From positions 1 to 12,961 of the forward strand of contig DAOWIN010000164.1 of NCBI GenBank assembly GCA_030640885.1: a DNA stretch of 12,961 nt. The letters are read 5' to 3'. The DNA comes from Candidatus Omnitrophota bacterium. Its GTDB lineage: Bacteria > Omnitrophota > 4484-213. The translations under genes were made by a program, and so were the position numbers. The notes beneath the pieces were generated by a model. That model saw only the letters and a list, made by a program, of their open reading frames with translations. It had not been told where the DNA came from and did no database searches. This document shows, in pieces, positions 1 through 6,971 of this stretch (positions are counted from its first letter, which is position 1; every line of letters begins with the position of its first letter).

Positions 1-1072
1 ACTCGGACATAATGTTCAACTTTGTGCTCCATTGATAAAAAGATATGATAACGCTAATGAGCTGAATATAAGATATATTTCTACTTTAAATTTCCCTCTT
101 CTAAGATTTCTTTCCTATTTGTTCCTATCTCCTTTTTATTTTATACTGTTTTTTTTGAGATTTAAACCCGATGTAGTCTTGTCTTTTAGGGCCAGTCTTG
201 ATTCGGGGCCTTTTTTAGCAAGTAAAATATTTAATTGCCCACTTTTCCTTTATATCAACGGGATTGTTACCGAAGAGCTAAGATTGAAATACAAATTTTC
301 TCCATTAATTTCTCTTGTTAATTTTTCTGAAAGGATGTACGTAAAGCTGGCCCGCAAGATTTTTGTAGTCACTAAGGTTTTGAAAAATGATATTCAAATT
401 CGACACAATGTCTCTCAAAATAAAATAACAGTCATTAAAAACGGAGTTGACACTGAGATATTCAGGTCAATTGATACAAAAGAAGCAAGAGGACAGTTAG
501 GTTTTAAGGAGAATCAGTCTTTTATTGGTTTTGTAGGAAGTTTATTTGCTTATCAGGGAATAGATTATTTAATTGAGGCTGCCCCCTTAATTTTAAAGGA
601 GATACCAAATGTCAAGTTTATTATTGTTGGTAAAGGTAGAATGGAAAAAGTATTGTCTGATAAAGTAAGAGAGCTTGGCCTTGAAGCCGCTTTTCTTTTT
701 ACTGGTACTGTTCCTTTTAGCCAGGTGCCAATTTACATTAATACTTTTGATATCTGTGTCGTCTTTTTTAAACCCATTCGGACAGATCCGGGTAATCCTA
801 TAAAACTATATGAATATTTAGCCTGCAGTAAGCCAGTAATTGCCAGTAATGTTGAGGGCTATGGTGATTTTGTAGAGGGAGTTGGTGCAGGGATTTCAGT
901 GGATTCTGATAATCCAGAGGCAGTTGCTGAAGCAATTATTAGGCTCATTAGAGATGAGGGATTAAGAAAAGAAATGGGCAGGAGGGGAAGATTGGCTGTT
1001 GAGCAAGGATATACCTGGCAGAAAAGGGTAAGCGAGATTGAGCGTTATCTATTCGAGATAAAAAATAAGTAG
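1..1072 (+). CDS. GT4-family glycosyltransferase, 5' end cut by window edge
   Basis: Likely retaining GT-B glycosyltransferase that adds a sugar from a nucleotide donor to a growing surface glycan on the cytoplasmic side of the membrane. The reading frame is open to the left edge; residues just before the TTG at 32 read LGHNVQLCAPL, typical of an early GT4 strand-loop. The real start therefore lies upstream and TTG 32 is probably not the start. Visible GT4 marks are an NGVDTEIF acceptor-side motif, the C-terminal Rossmann start IGFVGSLFAYQG followed by VKFIIVGKG, and the donor-site stretch GNPIKLYEYLACSKPVIAS, which resembles WbuB-like enzymes. A hydrophobic stretch rich in Phe and Leu lies near the start (about 90-165) and could be a membrane-contacting segment. 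It ends three bases before the next gene. The family call is firm; donor and acceptor sugars are unknown. Confidence 0.88.
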   Translation, partial: LGHNVQLCAPLIKRYDNANELNIRYISTLNFPLLRFLSYLFLSPFYFILFFLRFKPDVVLSFRASLDSGPFLASKIFNCPLFLYINGIVTEELRLKYKFSPLISLVNFSERMYVKLARKIFVVTKVLKNDIQIRHNVSQNKITVIKNGVDTEIFRSIDTKEARGQLGFKENQSFIGFVGSLFAYQGIDYLIEAAPLILKEIPNVKFIIVGKGRMEKVLSDKVRELGLEAAFLFTGTVPFSQVPIYINTFDICVVFFKPIRTDPGNPIKLYEYLACSKPVIASNVEGYGDFVEGVGAGISVDSDNPEAVAEAIIRLIRDEGLRKEMGRRGRLAVEQGYTWQKRVSEIERYLFEIKNK

Positions 1073-1075
1073 TCC

Positions 1076-2125
1076 ATGGCAATCTTAGTTGAGAAAAAAG
1101 ATCCAAGATTCTATCAAATTAACGATATATTTTTATTTGATAATCAAAAACAAATTTCCCGTGATTTTTCTCCTCGGTTTTATACATATTTTAAAAGTTT
1201 TTTTAAAGATCCTTATAAATTTGAAAGATATTTTCTGGGTGTAAAAAATATTTTTCAAATTATAGAAGCAGAAGATAAGAGAGTACTCGATACTGGATGC
1301 GGATTTGGATTAATAGCCCTATCTATGGCCTTATTGGGCGTTAGCCAGATAGTTGGAATTGACGAAGATAGGGATAAGATACGAGTATTTAGTAATTTAA
1401 TATCGAGGCTTGACCCCACATTGAAAAATATTCGAGCCGAGGTTGGCGATGTTCTAAATTTACAACATAAAAATGACTCTTTTGATATTGTAATTGCTAT
1501 AGGGGTTCTTAGTCATTTGAGAGATTTAAATTCTTTTTTCGTTGAGGTTAGAAGAGTTTTAAAGAAAAAGGGGAGATTGTATATTGCCATGAGTAATAAT
1601 TCCTTAAATATTGGCGGAAGGATATTTCGCCGCAAATTTTGGAAAAGTGTTGAATTTGGGCATGTTGATACCACTATTCAGCCTTCTTCTTATTTTGAAA
1701 TGAGAAAAGCAATAATCAAACAACACTACCCTCTAATTAAGAATGAGGATTTAGTATTTTTAGCAAAAGAAACCCAGGGAATGTATGGTCAACAGATACC
1801 CAGGGCAGTAGAAGATTTTTTAAGAGAAGGGAAGATTACACAGAAGCCTCTTTTTAAATTTAGGCATCCTTACTCAGGACAAATTCCAGAAGCCGAATTA
1901 AATCCTTACGGATTAATAAAATTGCTAACAAATTTTGGCTTCCAAGCCAAAATAATACCGCCTTTTACATGTAATACTTATCCATTTAAAAATTTTTCTT
2001 TGAAGAGCAGAAAGGACATATTGCCCATAATGAAAATTTATATTAAAAAAATAGTAAAACTTTGTAATCCTGTTTCGCTGCTATTTTCTCACGCTGTCGA
2101 AATCATTGCTACAAAAAATAAATAA
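1076..2125 (+). CDS. Class I SAM-dependent methyltransferase
   Basis: Cytoplasmic methyltransferase of 349 residues. The SAM-binding motif I is at residues 70-78 (VLDTGCGFG), the acidic end of strand 2 is in VGIDEDR, and motif IV/post-IV follows in FDIVIAIGVLSHL and VLKKKGRLYIAMSN, the Methyltransf_11/25-type order. The N-terminal 65 residues and a C-terminal part of about 170 residues lie outside the core and probably bind the substrate; I do not recognise them. The ATG at 1076 follows the previous stop by three bases with no clear Shine-Dalgarno, so translation is probably coupled. The next in-frame ATG would remove motif I, which supports this start. It is directly upstream of the phosphonate genes, so it could methylate either a sugar or the phosphonate group. 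The sequence does not decide between them. Confidence 0.82.
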   Translation: MAILVEKKDPRFYQINDIFLFDNQKQISRDFSPRFYTYFKSFFKDPYKFERYFLGVKNIFQIIEAEDKRVLDTGCGFGLIALSMALLGVSQIVGIDEDRDKIRVFSNLISRLDPTLKNIRAEVGDVLNLQHKNDSFDIVIAIGVLSHLRDLNSFFVEVRRVLKKKGRLYIAMSNNSLNIGGRIFRRKFWKSVEFGHVDTTIQPSSYFEMRKAIIKQHYPLIKNEDLVFLAKETQGMYGQQIPRAVEDFLREGKITQKPLFKFRHPYSGQIPEAELNPYGLIKLLTNFGFQAKIIPPFTCNTYPFKNFSLKSRKDILPIMKIYIKKIVKLCNPVSLLFSHAVEIIATKNK

Positions 2126-2132
2126 GAATAAT

Positions 2133-2138
2133 GGGAGG
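2133..2138 (+). promoter_or_regulatory. Shine-Dalgarno deciding the pepM start
   Basis: GGGAGG lies seven bases before the ATG at 2146. An in-frame ATG at 2131 overlaps this site and has no site of its own, so 2146 is the better start. Confidence 0.75.
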
Positions 2139-2145
2139 AACAAAA

Positions 2146-3420
2146 ATGAAAAAGAAGAAAATAGTTTATGCAACCATGTCTGGTGATTTGTTTCATCGGG
2201 GGCATTTAGAATTTATAAAAAAAGCAAAGAAATTAGGGGATTTTCTGATTATCGGCCTGCACCCAGATGATGTTACTAAGAGATACAAAAGAGAACCTAT
2301 TGTGCCTTTTGAAGATAGGAAAAAGATAATAGAATCTGTAAGAGAAGTTGATATGGTTATAGAAGACTGTATGGATTTTAGAAAACCAACGATGTTTGAA
2401 AATTTGAAGAAATTTAAGGTAAACATAGCTGTTCATGGGGATGATTGGCTTCCGCCTTTGTATGAGAAGGCAGAAAGAAGGAGATTATGTAAAGTTGTCC
2501 AGGTTAAATGTTATCCCTATATTAGCACTACAAAGCTGCTAAAAGAAATAAGAAGTGCGAAAAAACTCAAATATTTATTAGAAAAGAAGAAGAAAATTGT
2601 GATAGTTTCCGCGGGCGATGCTTTAACTGCAAAGTTGATAGAGGAGGCTGAATTTGACGGGATTTGGGTTTCTGGATTTGAAGCATCTGCGAGATTAGGT
2701 TTAGCAGATAATGGATGTATTACTATGACTGAAATGTTAAACACAACCAAGACAATCGTTGATGCTAGTACCCTTCCAGTTATAGTAGATGTTGATAATG
2801 GATATGGAGGACTTCATAATTTTATAAGGACTGTAAGGGAATTTGAAAAGATAGGATGCGCAGGGGTTTGTGTAGAAGATAATATTTTTCCAAAAGTAAA
2901 TTCATTGTGGGGTGGGAAGTTACCTTTGCTGTCTATGGAGGAGCATGGTGTAAAAATCAGGGCTGGCAAAGATGCACAAAAGACTAAGGATTTTGTAATA
3001 ATCGCCAGGACAGAGGCCTTGATAAGAGGTTATGGGATGCAAGAGGCTATTAAAAGGGCAAAACATTACGCTAAATGCGGAGCAGATATGGTCCTTATGC
3101 ATAGCAGGGAGTCAACCGGTAAAGAGGCTCTGAAAATACCAAGCCAATGGCAATTAAGCGTCCCTTTAGTTATAGTGCCGACTAAATTCCCCCAGCTTAC
3201 GAACAGGAAGTTATTTGATGCAGGGTTCTCGATGATAGTATTAGCCAACCAGACAGAAAGAGTTAAAATTCAGGCCATAAGAGAGAGTTTAAAACTTATA
3301 AAAAGACACGATTGTATCGGTCCAATAGAAAAAGGATTATCAGCTACCTTAGATGATATGAGAGACTTAACCCCGATTCGAGAAGTAGATGAAATTGATA
3401 GGAGGTATAGAGCGAAATGA
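2146..3420 (+). CDS. pepM: Bifunctional cytidylyltransferase-PEP mutase (Fom1-like fusion)
   Basis: A 424-residue two-domain protein. Residues 1-140 are a TagD/ECT-type cytidylyltransferase with HRGH at 17-20, a K/R-rich YKREP stretch near 47-51, and ISTTKLL at 126-132 matching the family's ISTSxxI motif. Residues about 148-424 are a PEP mutase of the isocitrate lyase superfamily: SGFEASARLG at 176-185, D188, metal/substrate aspartates D215 and D217 in VDVDNGYGG, the mutase loop E244-D245-N246...K250-x-N252-S253, and R288. PEP mutase converts phosphoenolpyruvate to phosphonopyruvate, the entry to C-P biosynthesis. Fom1 of fosfomycin biosynthesis has the same domain order and its first domain makes CMP-HEP, so that role is inferred here. 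The canonical EDK signature reads EDN. The NS pair is kept, which favours mutase over phosphonopyruvate hydrolase, as does the decarboxylase next door. The stop overlaps the next start by four bases (ATGA). Confidence 0.93.
   Translation: MKKKKIVYATMSGDLFHRGHLEFIKKAKKLGDFLIIGLHPDDVTKRYKREPIVPFEDRKKIIESVREVDMVIEDCMDFRKPTMFENLKKFKVNIAVHGDDWLPPLYEKAERRRLCKVVQVKCYPYISTTKLLKEIRSAKKLKYLLEKKKKIVIVSAGDALTAKLIEEAEFDGIWVSGFEASARLGLADNGCITMTEMLNTTKTIVDASTLPVIVDVDNGYGGLHNFIRTVREFEKIGCAGVCVEDNIFPKVNSLWGGKLPLLSMEEHGVKIRAGKDAQKTKDFVIIARTEALIRGYGMQEAIKRAKHYAKCGADMVLMHSRESTGKEALKIPSQWQLSVPLVIVPTKFPQLTNRKLFDAGFSMIVLANQTERVKIQAIRESLKLIKRHDCIGPIEKGLSATLDDMRDLTPIREVDEIDRRYRAK
3400..3406 (+). promoter_or_regulatory. 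Shine-Dalgarno for the decarboxylase N-terminal subunit
   Basis: AGGAGGT inside the end of the PEP mutase gene, ten bases before the ATG at 3417. It supports a real, separately initiated short gene rather than a broken one. Confidence 0.7.
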
Positions 3421-3752
3421 AAAAATATAACTTTATTGCTGGAATTCCCTGCTCAAAGCTGAAGTATTTTACAGATAGGATAAAAAAATATATTCCCTGT
3501 ACAAGAGAAGATGAAGCTATGGCTTTGGCTGTAGGGGCCTATCTGGCTGGAAAGAAGCCCCTTGTATTTTTGCAAAATAGTGGCTTGGGAAATATTGTTG
3601 ATGTAATTACTTCGTTATTAAAACCATACGGCATTAAAATAGATTTGTTAATCAGTGTTAGAAATAAGCCCGAACATCATGCCTTTATGGGGAAAATAAC
3701 AAAGAAGTTGTTAAAATTGTTAGAATATAGAAATTATAAGTTGGTAATGTAG
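3417..3752 (+). CDS. ppd: Phosphonopyruvate decarboxylase, N-terminal (PYR) subunit
   Basis: This 111-residue protein matches the N-terminal half of the ThDP enzyme phosphonopyruvate decarboxylase, which converts phosphonopyruvate to phosphonoacetaldehyde and CO2 and pulls the unfavourable PEP mutase reaction forward. Visible marks are AGIPCSKL at 8-15 (family pattern GVPDSxL), REDEAMALAVG at 30-40 with E31 as the expected Glu that contacts the thiamine N1', LQNSGLGN at 52-59, and NKPEHHAFMGKIT near 82-94, equivalent to the DEPQHxxxGxIT stretch. Single-chain enzymes are about 380 residues; here the half ends cleanly and the other half follows after two bases, like the two-subunit sulfopyruvate decarboxylase ComD/ComE. 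A two-subunit enzyme is the natural reading. Sulfopyruvate is an alternative substrate in principle, but the PEP mutase neighbour argues against it. Confidence 0.87.
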   Translation: MKKYNFIAGIPCSKLKYFTDRIKKYIPCTREDEAMALAVGAYLAGKKPLVFLQNSGLGNIVDVITSLLKPYGIKIDLLISVRNKPEHHAFMGKITKKLLKLLEYRNYKLVM

Positions 3753-3754
3753 AA

Positions 3755-4231
3755 ATGAAACGAATAGATGCGATTAAGAAAATAATGAAGAATATAAGGG
3801 ATGAATTAGTCATATCTTCTACAGGAATGATTTCAAGAGAACTTTACGCGGTAAAAGACAGGCCAAGAAATTTTTATGTATTAGGCAGCATGGGAAATGC
3901 TTTAGGAATTGGCCTGGGGATAGCTATAAACTCCAGGCACAAAGTCGTTGTCATATCTGGAGATGGAGAAGTTTTTATGTCTCTGGGAACATTAGCCTTG
4001 CATAAAAAGTTAAATCCCAAAAATCTTAAACACTATATCTTAGATAACAATTGCCATAGCTCAACCGGGGGGCAACCCACCTGTTCTGATGTTGTTGATT
4101 TTTCTAAACTTGCGCCAAATACAAAAGTGATAAAGGTTAATGAAGAAAAGGGAGATGCTCCCAGGATTCCCATATTGCCTAAACAGATTGCCAGGAGATT
4201 TAAAAATGCAATCAGCTCTAATCGTTCATAG
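3755..4231 (+). CDS. ppd: Phosphonopyruvate decarboxylase, C-terminal (ThDP-binding) subunit
   Basis: A 158-residue partner of the preceding gene. It holds the ThDP diphosphate/magnesium motif GDG at 69-71, followed after 26 residues by NN at 98-99, and the DNNCHSSTGGQPT stretch at 97-109 that is shared by phosphonopyruvate and sulfopyruvate decarboxylases. SMGNALGIGLGIA at 45-57 is the usual glycine-rich strand before it. It would assemble with the PYR subunit so that the active site forms between the two chains. The frames of the two genes differ, and each has its own ATG and stop, so this is a gene split rather than one chain with an in-frame stop. The last 26 bases overlap the start of the dehydrogenase gene, which points to translational coupling. 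Confidence 0.88.
   Translation: MKRIDAIKKIMKNIRDELVISSTGMISRELYAVKDRPRNFYVLGSMGNALGIGLGIAINSRHKVVVISGDGEVFMSLGTLALHKKLNPKNLKHYILDNNCHSSTGGQPTCSDVVDFSKLAPNTKVIKVNEEKGDAPRIPILPKQIARRFKNAISSNRS
4193..4198 (+). promoter_or_regulatory. Shine-Dalgarno deciding the dehydrogenase start
   Basis: AGGAGA lies seven bases before the ATG at 4206, inside the end of the decarboxylase gene. The longer in-frame start at 4140 has a weaker context and would add 22 residues with no family resemblance. Confidence 0.65.
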
Positions 4232-5057
4232 CAGGCACACAAAGTGTTACGCAAAATTAATATCAAAGAAATATAGAGATGTTAGGTTCTTAGAAGTTAG
4301 TGGGCAGCCAACTGAGAAGGTATTGGATATAAAGAATAATAAAGATATTGTTATTGGTATTGGGGGCGGAAGTGCAATAGATACAGCAAAGATTATTTCT
4401 AAAAACAAAAGGTGTATAGCAATTCCTACCACCGCTGCCGGAGCGTCTATGACTCCTTATGCTACTGTCTGGGGAAAAGAAAAAATAACTGTACCAACAA
4501 AAAGGCCTATTTTAAAAATGGATTATGATATCACAAAAGATTTACCCCTTAGAGTTCTTCAATCAACCACATTTGATGCTTTGTCTCATGCGATAGAATC
4601 TTTTTGGTCCAAGAATGCAACTTCGCAAAGTAAAGGGTATTCTAAAAAGGCCATCCATTTAATTAATAAATATTTTAAAAATAAAGATATAGATATTCTG
4701 ATAACTGCCGGAAATTTAGCAGGACAGGCAATCGCTATCGCTAAAACAAATGTTGTGCATGCCGCATCTTATGCATTAACAATTAAATATGGTATTAGCC
4801 ATGGAGCAGCTTGTGGTATGTTGCTTCCTCATTTTGTTCAATATATGGATTTTAAGGGACTGCCGGAATTGTTCAATCTTAATTTAACTGAAGAACTGGT
4901 TGTATTTCTAAAAAAACGATTTATTCCCCAGAAGATAAAAAACCTGGACATTAAATTGATTACCAGAATAACTATGGGATACAAGAAAATCAATGGCGGT
5001 CCTAAAAAGCTTAACCGAAAAAAATTGGAGATAATTTTAAAAAAACTAAAAGGCTAA
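4206..5057 (+). CDS. Iron-type alcohol dehydrogenase, probable phosphonoacetaldehyde reductase
   Basis: A 283-residue member of the group III metal-dependent alcohol dehydrogenases. Visible are the NAD(P)-binding GGGSAIDTAK at 53-62, PTTAAGAS at 74-81, and the four metal ligand positions D124, H128, H185 and H199 (spacing H-x13-H as in FucO). In this setting it should reduce phosphonoacetaldehyde to 2-hydroxyethylphosphonate, as PhpC and FomC do. No AEP aminotransferase is seen in the window, which favours the HEP branch. The protein is short: the family is usually 380-400 residues, and here the first glycine-rich motif comes about 40 residues early and the C-terminal helical part is reduced. 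The chain ends with a basic Lys-rich tail. All ligands are present, so I read it as a compact enzyme rather than a pseudogene. Cofactor preference is not visible. Confidence 0.85.
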   Translation: MQSALIVHSRHTKCYAKLISKKYRDVRFLEVSGQPTEKVLDIKNNKDIVIGIGGGSAIDTAKIISKNKRCIAIPTTAAGASMTPYATVWGKEKITVPTKRPILKMDYDITKDLPLRVLQSTTFDALSHAIESFWSKNATSQSKGYSKKAIHLINKYFKNKDIDILITAGNLAGQAIAIAKTNVVHAASYALTIKYGISHGAACGMLLPHFVQYMDFKGLPELFNLNLTEELVVFLKKRFIPQKIKNLDIKLITRITMGYKKINGGPKKLNRKKLEIILKKLKG

Positions 5058-5084
5058 ACAAGAAAAAGAAAGCTAAAGGATGCA

Positions 5085-5816
5085 ATGAAACCAACAATTG
5101 AAGAAATAAAACAGGTTACCAGGCCGCCGGGCCTTGAAGACTTTGTTGCTCGATTCGTCTATCGCTTCTTTTCAGTAAGATTTACTAAATACCTGGTGAG
5201 AACGGTATTAACACCTAATCAGATAACTATTATTTCATTGTTGCTGGGATTAACTGCCGCATTTTTGTTTTCTTTCGGCAGCTCGTTATATCTCAAGCTG
5301 GGTGCAATCGCCCTATTTTTATATTCAATATTAGATTGCGTAGATGGAGAGATAGCTCGTTTAAAACACCTGGAATCAGAGTTTGGTAAATTGTTAGACA
5401 GCCTTGTCGGTATATTCAAAGATGTGTTTGTGGTTTTAGGCCTTTGCTTTGGCCTTTACCGGCAAACTTATGATATCTCTGCCTGGGTCTTTGGATTTCT
5501 AGTTTTATTTACTATGACTATGCTCAACAACGTTCTTTTGTTATCCAGGTCTATACTTAGCCATTCAGTTACTCATAGTATAGCAGTTCAAGCCCGGACT
5601 AATTTACGCAAAAAGATTAAACAGATTTTTAAGATTGATATTGAGCCAGCTTACCTGATGTTTGGCGGAGAGACTCAAGGTTTTATATTAATCCTGGGCG
5701 CATTTCTAAACCGCATACATCTTGCTTTCTTGGCTATTATTATCCTGGGTAATGCTTTCTGGATTTTGAAACTTTTTTTAATTTGGGGCAAAAGAACGAG
5801 CCAGAAGATTGATTAA
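5085..5816 (+). CDS. CDP-alcohol phosphatidyltransferase-family membrane enzyme
   Basis: Integral membrane enzyme of 243 residues with about six hydrophobic segments (roughly 48-66, 70-83, 108-124, 132-150, 198-208, 213-232). The family moves a phospho-alcohol group from a CDP-linked donor to an alcohol. The signature runs D84-x2-D87-G88-x2-A91-R92-x8-G101-x3-D105-x3-G109. The last position is normally Asp, the proposed catalytic base, and here the codon GGT at 5409-5411 gives Gly; another Asp lies four residues on (D113). LTPNQITIISLLLG before the signature matches the usual family start. Following a cytidylyltransferase and HEP synthesis genes, it may take CMP-HEP as donor and place HEP on a lipid or glycan acceptor. 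That substrate is inferred. A weak AAAGGA precedes the ATG, and a 27-base gap separates it from the dehydrogenase. Confidence 0.87.
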   Translation: MKPTIEEIKQVTRPPGLEDFVARFVYRFFSVRFTKYLVRTVLTPNQITIISLLLGLTAAFLFSFGSSLYLKLGAIALFLYSILDCVDGEIARLKHLESEFGKLLDSLVGIFKDVFVVLGLCFGLYRQTYDISAWVFGFLVLFTMTMLNNVLLLSRSILSHSVTHSIAVQARTNLRKKIKQIFKIDIEPAYLMFGGETQGFILILGAFLNRIHLAFLAIIILGNAFWILKLFLIWGKRTSQKID

Positions 5817-5825
5817 TAAAAACGA

Positions 5826-6971
5826 ATGAAAACAAAGATATTATATATAATTGAAAATGTTTTCTTTGGCGGAGGCGAAAGGTCGTTTGCCCAGATTATC
5901 AACGGGCTGGATAAGGAAAAATATGAAATTTATGTCGTCTGTATGCCACGCGGGAAATTTGTAGAAGAAATAAAAAATTCCGCAAACATCTTGCACATTA
6001 ATCTTAGAAATATGTTTAACTTATTTAATATTTGTAAGTTAACCAAGATTATGAAAGAAAACAACATACAGATTGTCCACTCCCAGGGTGGAAGGGCTGA
6101 TTTTTTTGCCAGGCTTGCTGCCAGAAAAGCAATGATTTCGGCTGTGGTTTCAACTGTTGCAATGCCGGTTGAAGGATATGATGTAAGTTTATTTAAAAAA
6201 GTATTATATGTAATATTAGATCGTTTTAGCGAGAGATTTGTGAGTAAATTTATTGTGGTATCTGAGGCACTAAGAAAACGGCTAATTAAAATTCATAGAG
6301 TTCCTTTTGAGAAGATAGTCAAAATATGCAATGGCGTAGAATTAGATTTAGATACCGGGTTGCGAACTTCAGATATAAGAAATAAGCTAAAACTGGAGTT
6401 TATGATTCCGGAGGATGCAATTCTTATCGGCGTAATAGGCAGATTGGTTTGGCAGAAAGGATTAACTTATTTTATCCGGGCAATAAAACAGATTTTGGAT
6501 GATAGGCGGCAGTTGTCAGCAGATATAAGATTCATTATTGTCGGAGAAGGAAACAAGAGAAAAAGCTTGGAGCATACGGCGAAGAAGCTGGGTATTGAAG
6601 AAAATGTTGTCTTTACCGGATTCCGCAATGATGCAGAAAGGATTTTAAAGGCACTTGATATCTTAGTCCTACCTTCGGTCCTGGAGGGCCAGCCCATTGT
6701 CTTGCTTGAGGCTATGGCTATGGGCAAAGCCATAGTGGCTACAAATATTGAAGGCGTAAATGAGACAGTTGATAATGGCGTAACTGGCGTACTTATTCCC
6801 CCCGGGGATTCAGGCGCCTTAGCTGAGGCAATAGTATGCTTGTTAAAGGATAATAAAAAAGCTCAAGAGATGGCTGATGCCTCTCGTTTAGCAGTTGAGA
6901 AAAATTTTACAATCAATCAAATGATTGAAAAGACTGAAAATGTCTACCACGATAATATGATAATAGAATGA
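5826..6971 (+). CDS. GT4-family glycosyltransferase
   Basis: A 381-residue GT-B retaining glycosyltransferase. The N-terminal FFGGGERS at 13-20 is the usual glycine-rich loop, IVHSQGGRADFFARLAA is the GT4 acceptor-domain stretch, CNGVEL marks the domain hinge, IGVIGRLVWQKGLTYFIRAI starts the donor domain, and the E-x7-E motif is at E287 and E295 (EGQPIVLLE). It should act at the inner face of the membrane on a surface glycan; donor and acceptor cannot be read from the sequence. There is no clear Shine-Dalgarno before the ATG, which lies nine bases after the previous stop, so re-initiation is likely. Its stop overlaps the next start by four bases (ATGA). Confidence 0.92.
   Translation: MKTKILYIIENVFFGGGERSFAQIINGLDKEKYEIYVVCMPRGKFVEEIKNSANILHINLRNMFNLFNICKLTKIMKENNIQIVHSQGGRADFFARLAARKAMISAVVSTVAMPVEGYDVSLFKKVLYVILDRFSERFVSKFIVVSEALRKRLIKIHRVPFEKIVKICNGVELDLDTGLRTSDIRNKLKLEFMIPEDAILIGVIGRLVWQKGLTYFIRAIKQILDDRRQLSADIRFIIVGEGNKRKSLEHTAKKLGIEENVVFTGFRNDAERILKALDILVLPSVLEGQPIVLLEAMAMGKAIVATNIEGVNETVDNGVTGVLIPPGDSGALAEAIVCLLKDNKKAQEMADASRLAVEKNFTINQMIEKTENVYHDNMIIE

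Noticed and set aside
2131..2145. Upstream in-frame ATG adding five residues to the cytidylyltransferase-PEP mutase
   Set aside because: It overlaps the GGGAGG site that serves the ATG at 2146 and lacks its own ribosome site.
4140..4205. Longer start for the alcohol dehydrogenase, adding 22 residues
   Set aside because: AGGAGA at 4193-4198 is set for the ATG at 4206, and the extra residues look like out-of-frame decarboxylase sequence.
3417..4231. Sulfopyruvate decarboxylase for coenzyme M synthesis
   Set aside because: The split layout resembles ComD/ComE, but the PEP mutase gene overlaps it and no other coenzyme M gene is seen.
2146..5057. Fosfomycin biosynthesis cluster
   Set aside because: The fusion, decarboxylase and dehydrogenase match the early steps, but no radical SAM methylase (Fom3), epoxidase (Fom4) or FomD-like gene is present in the window.
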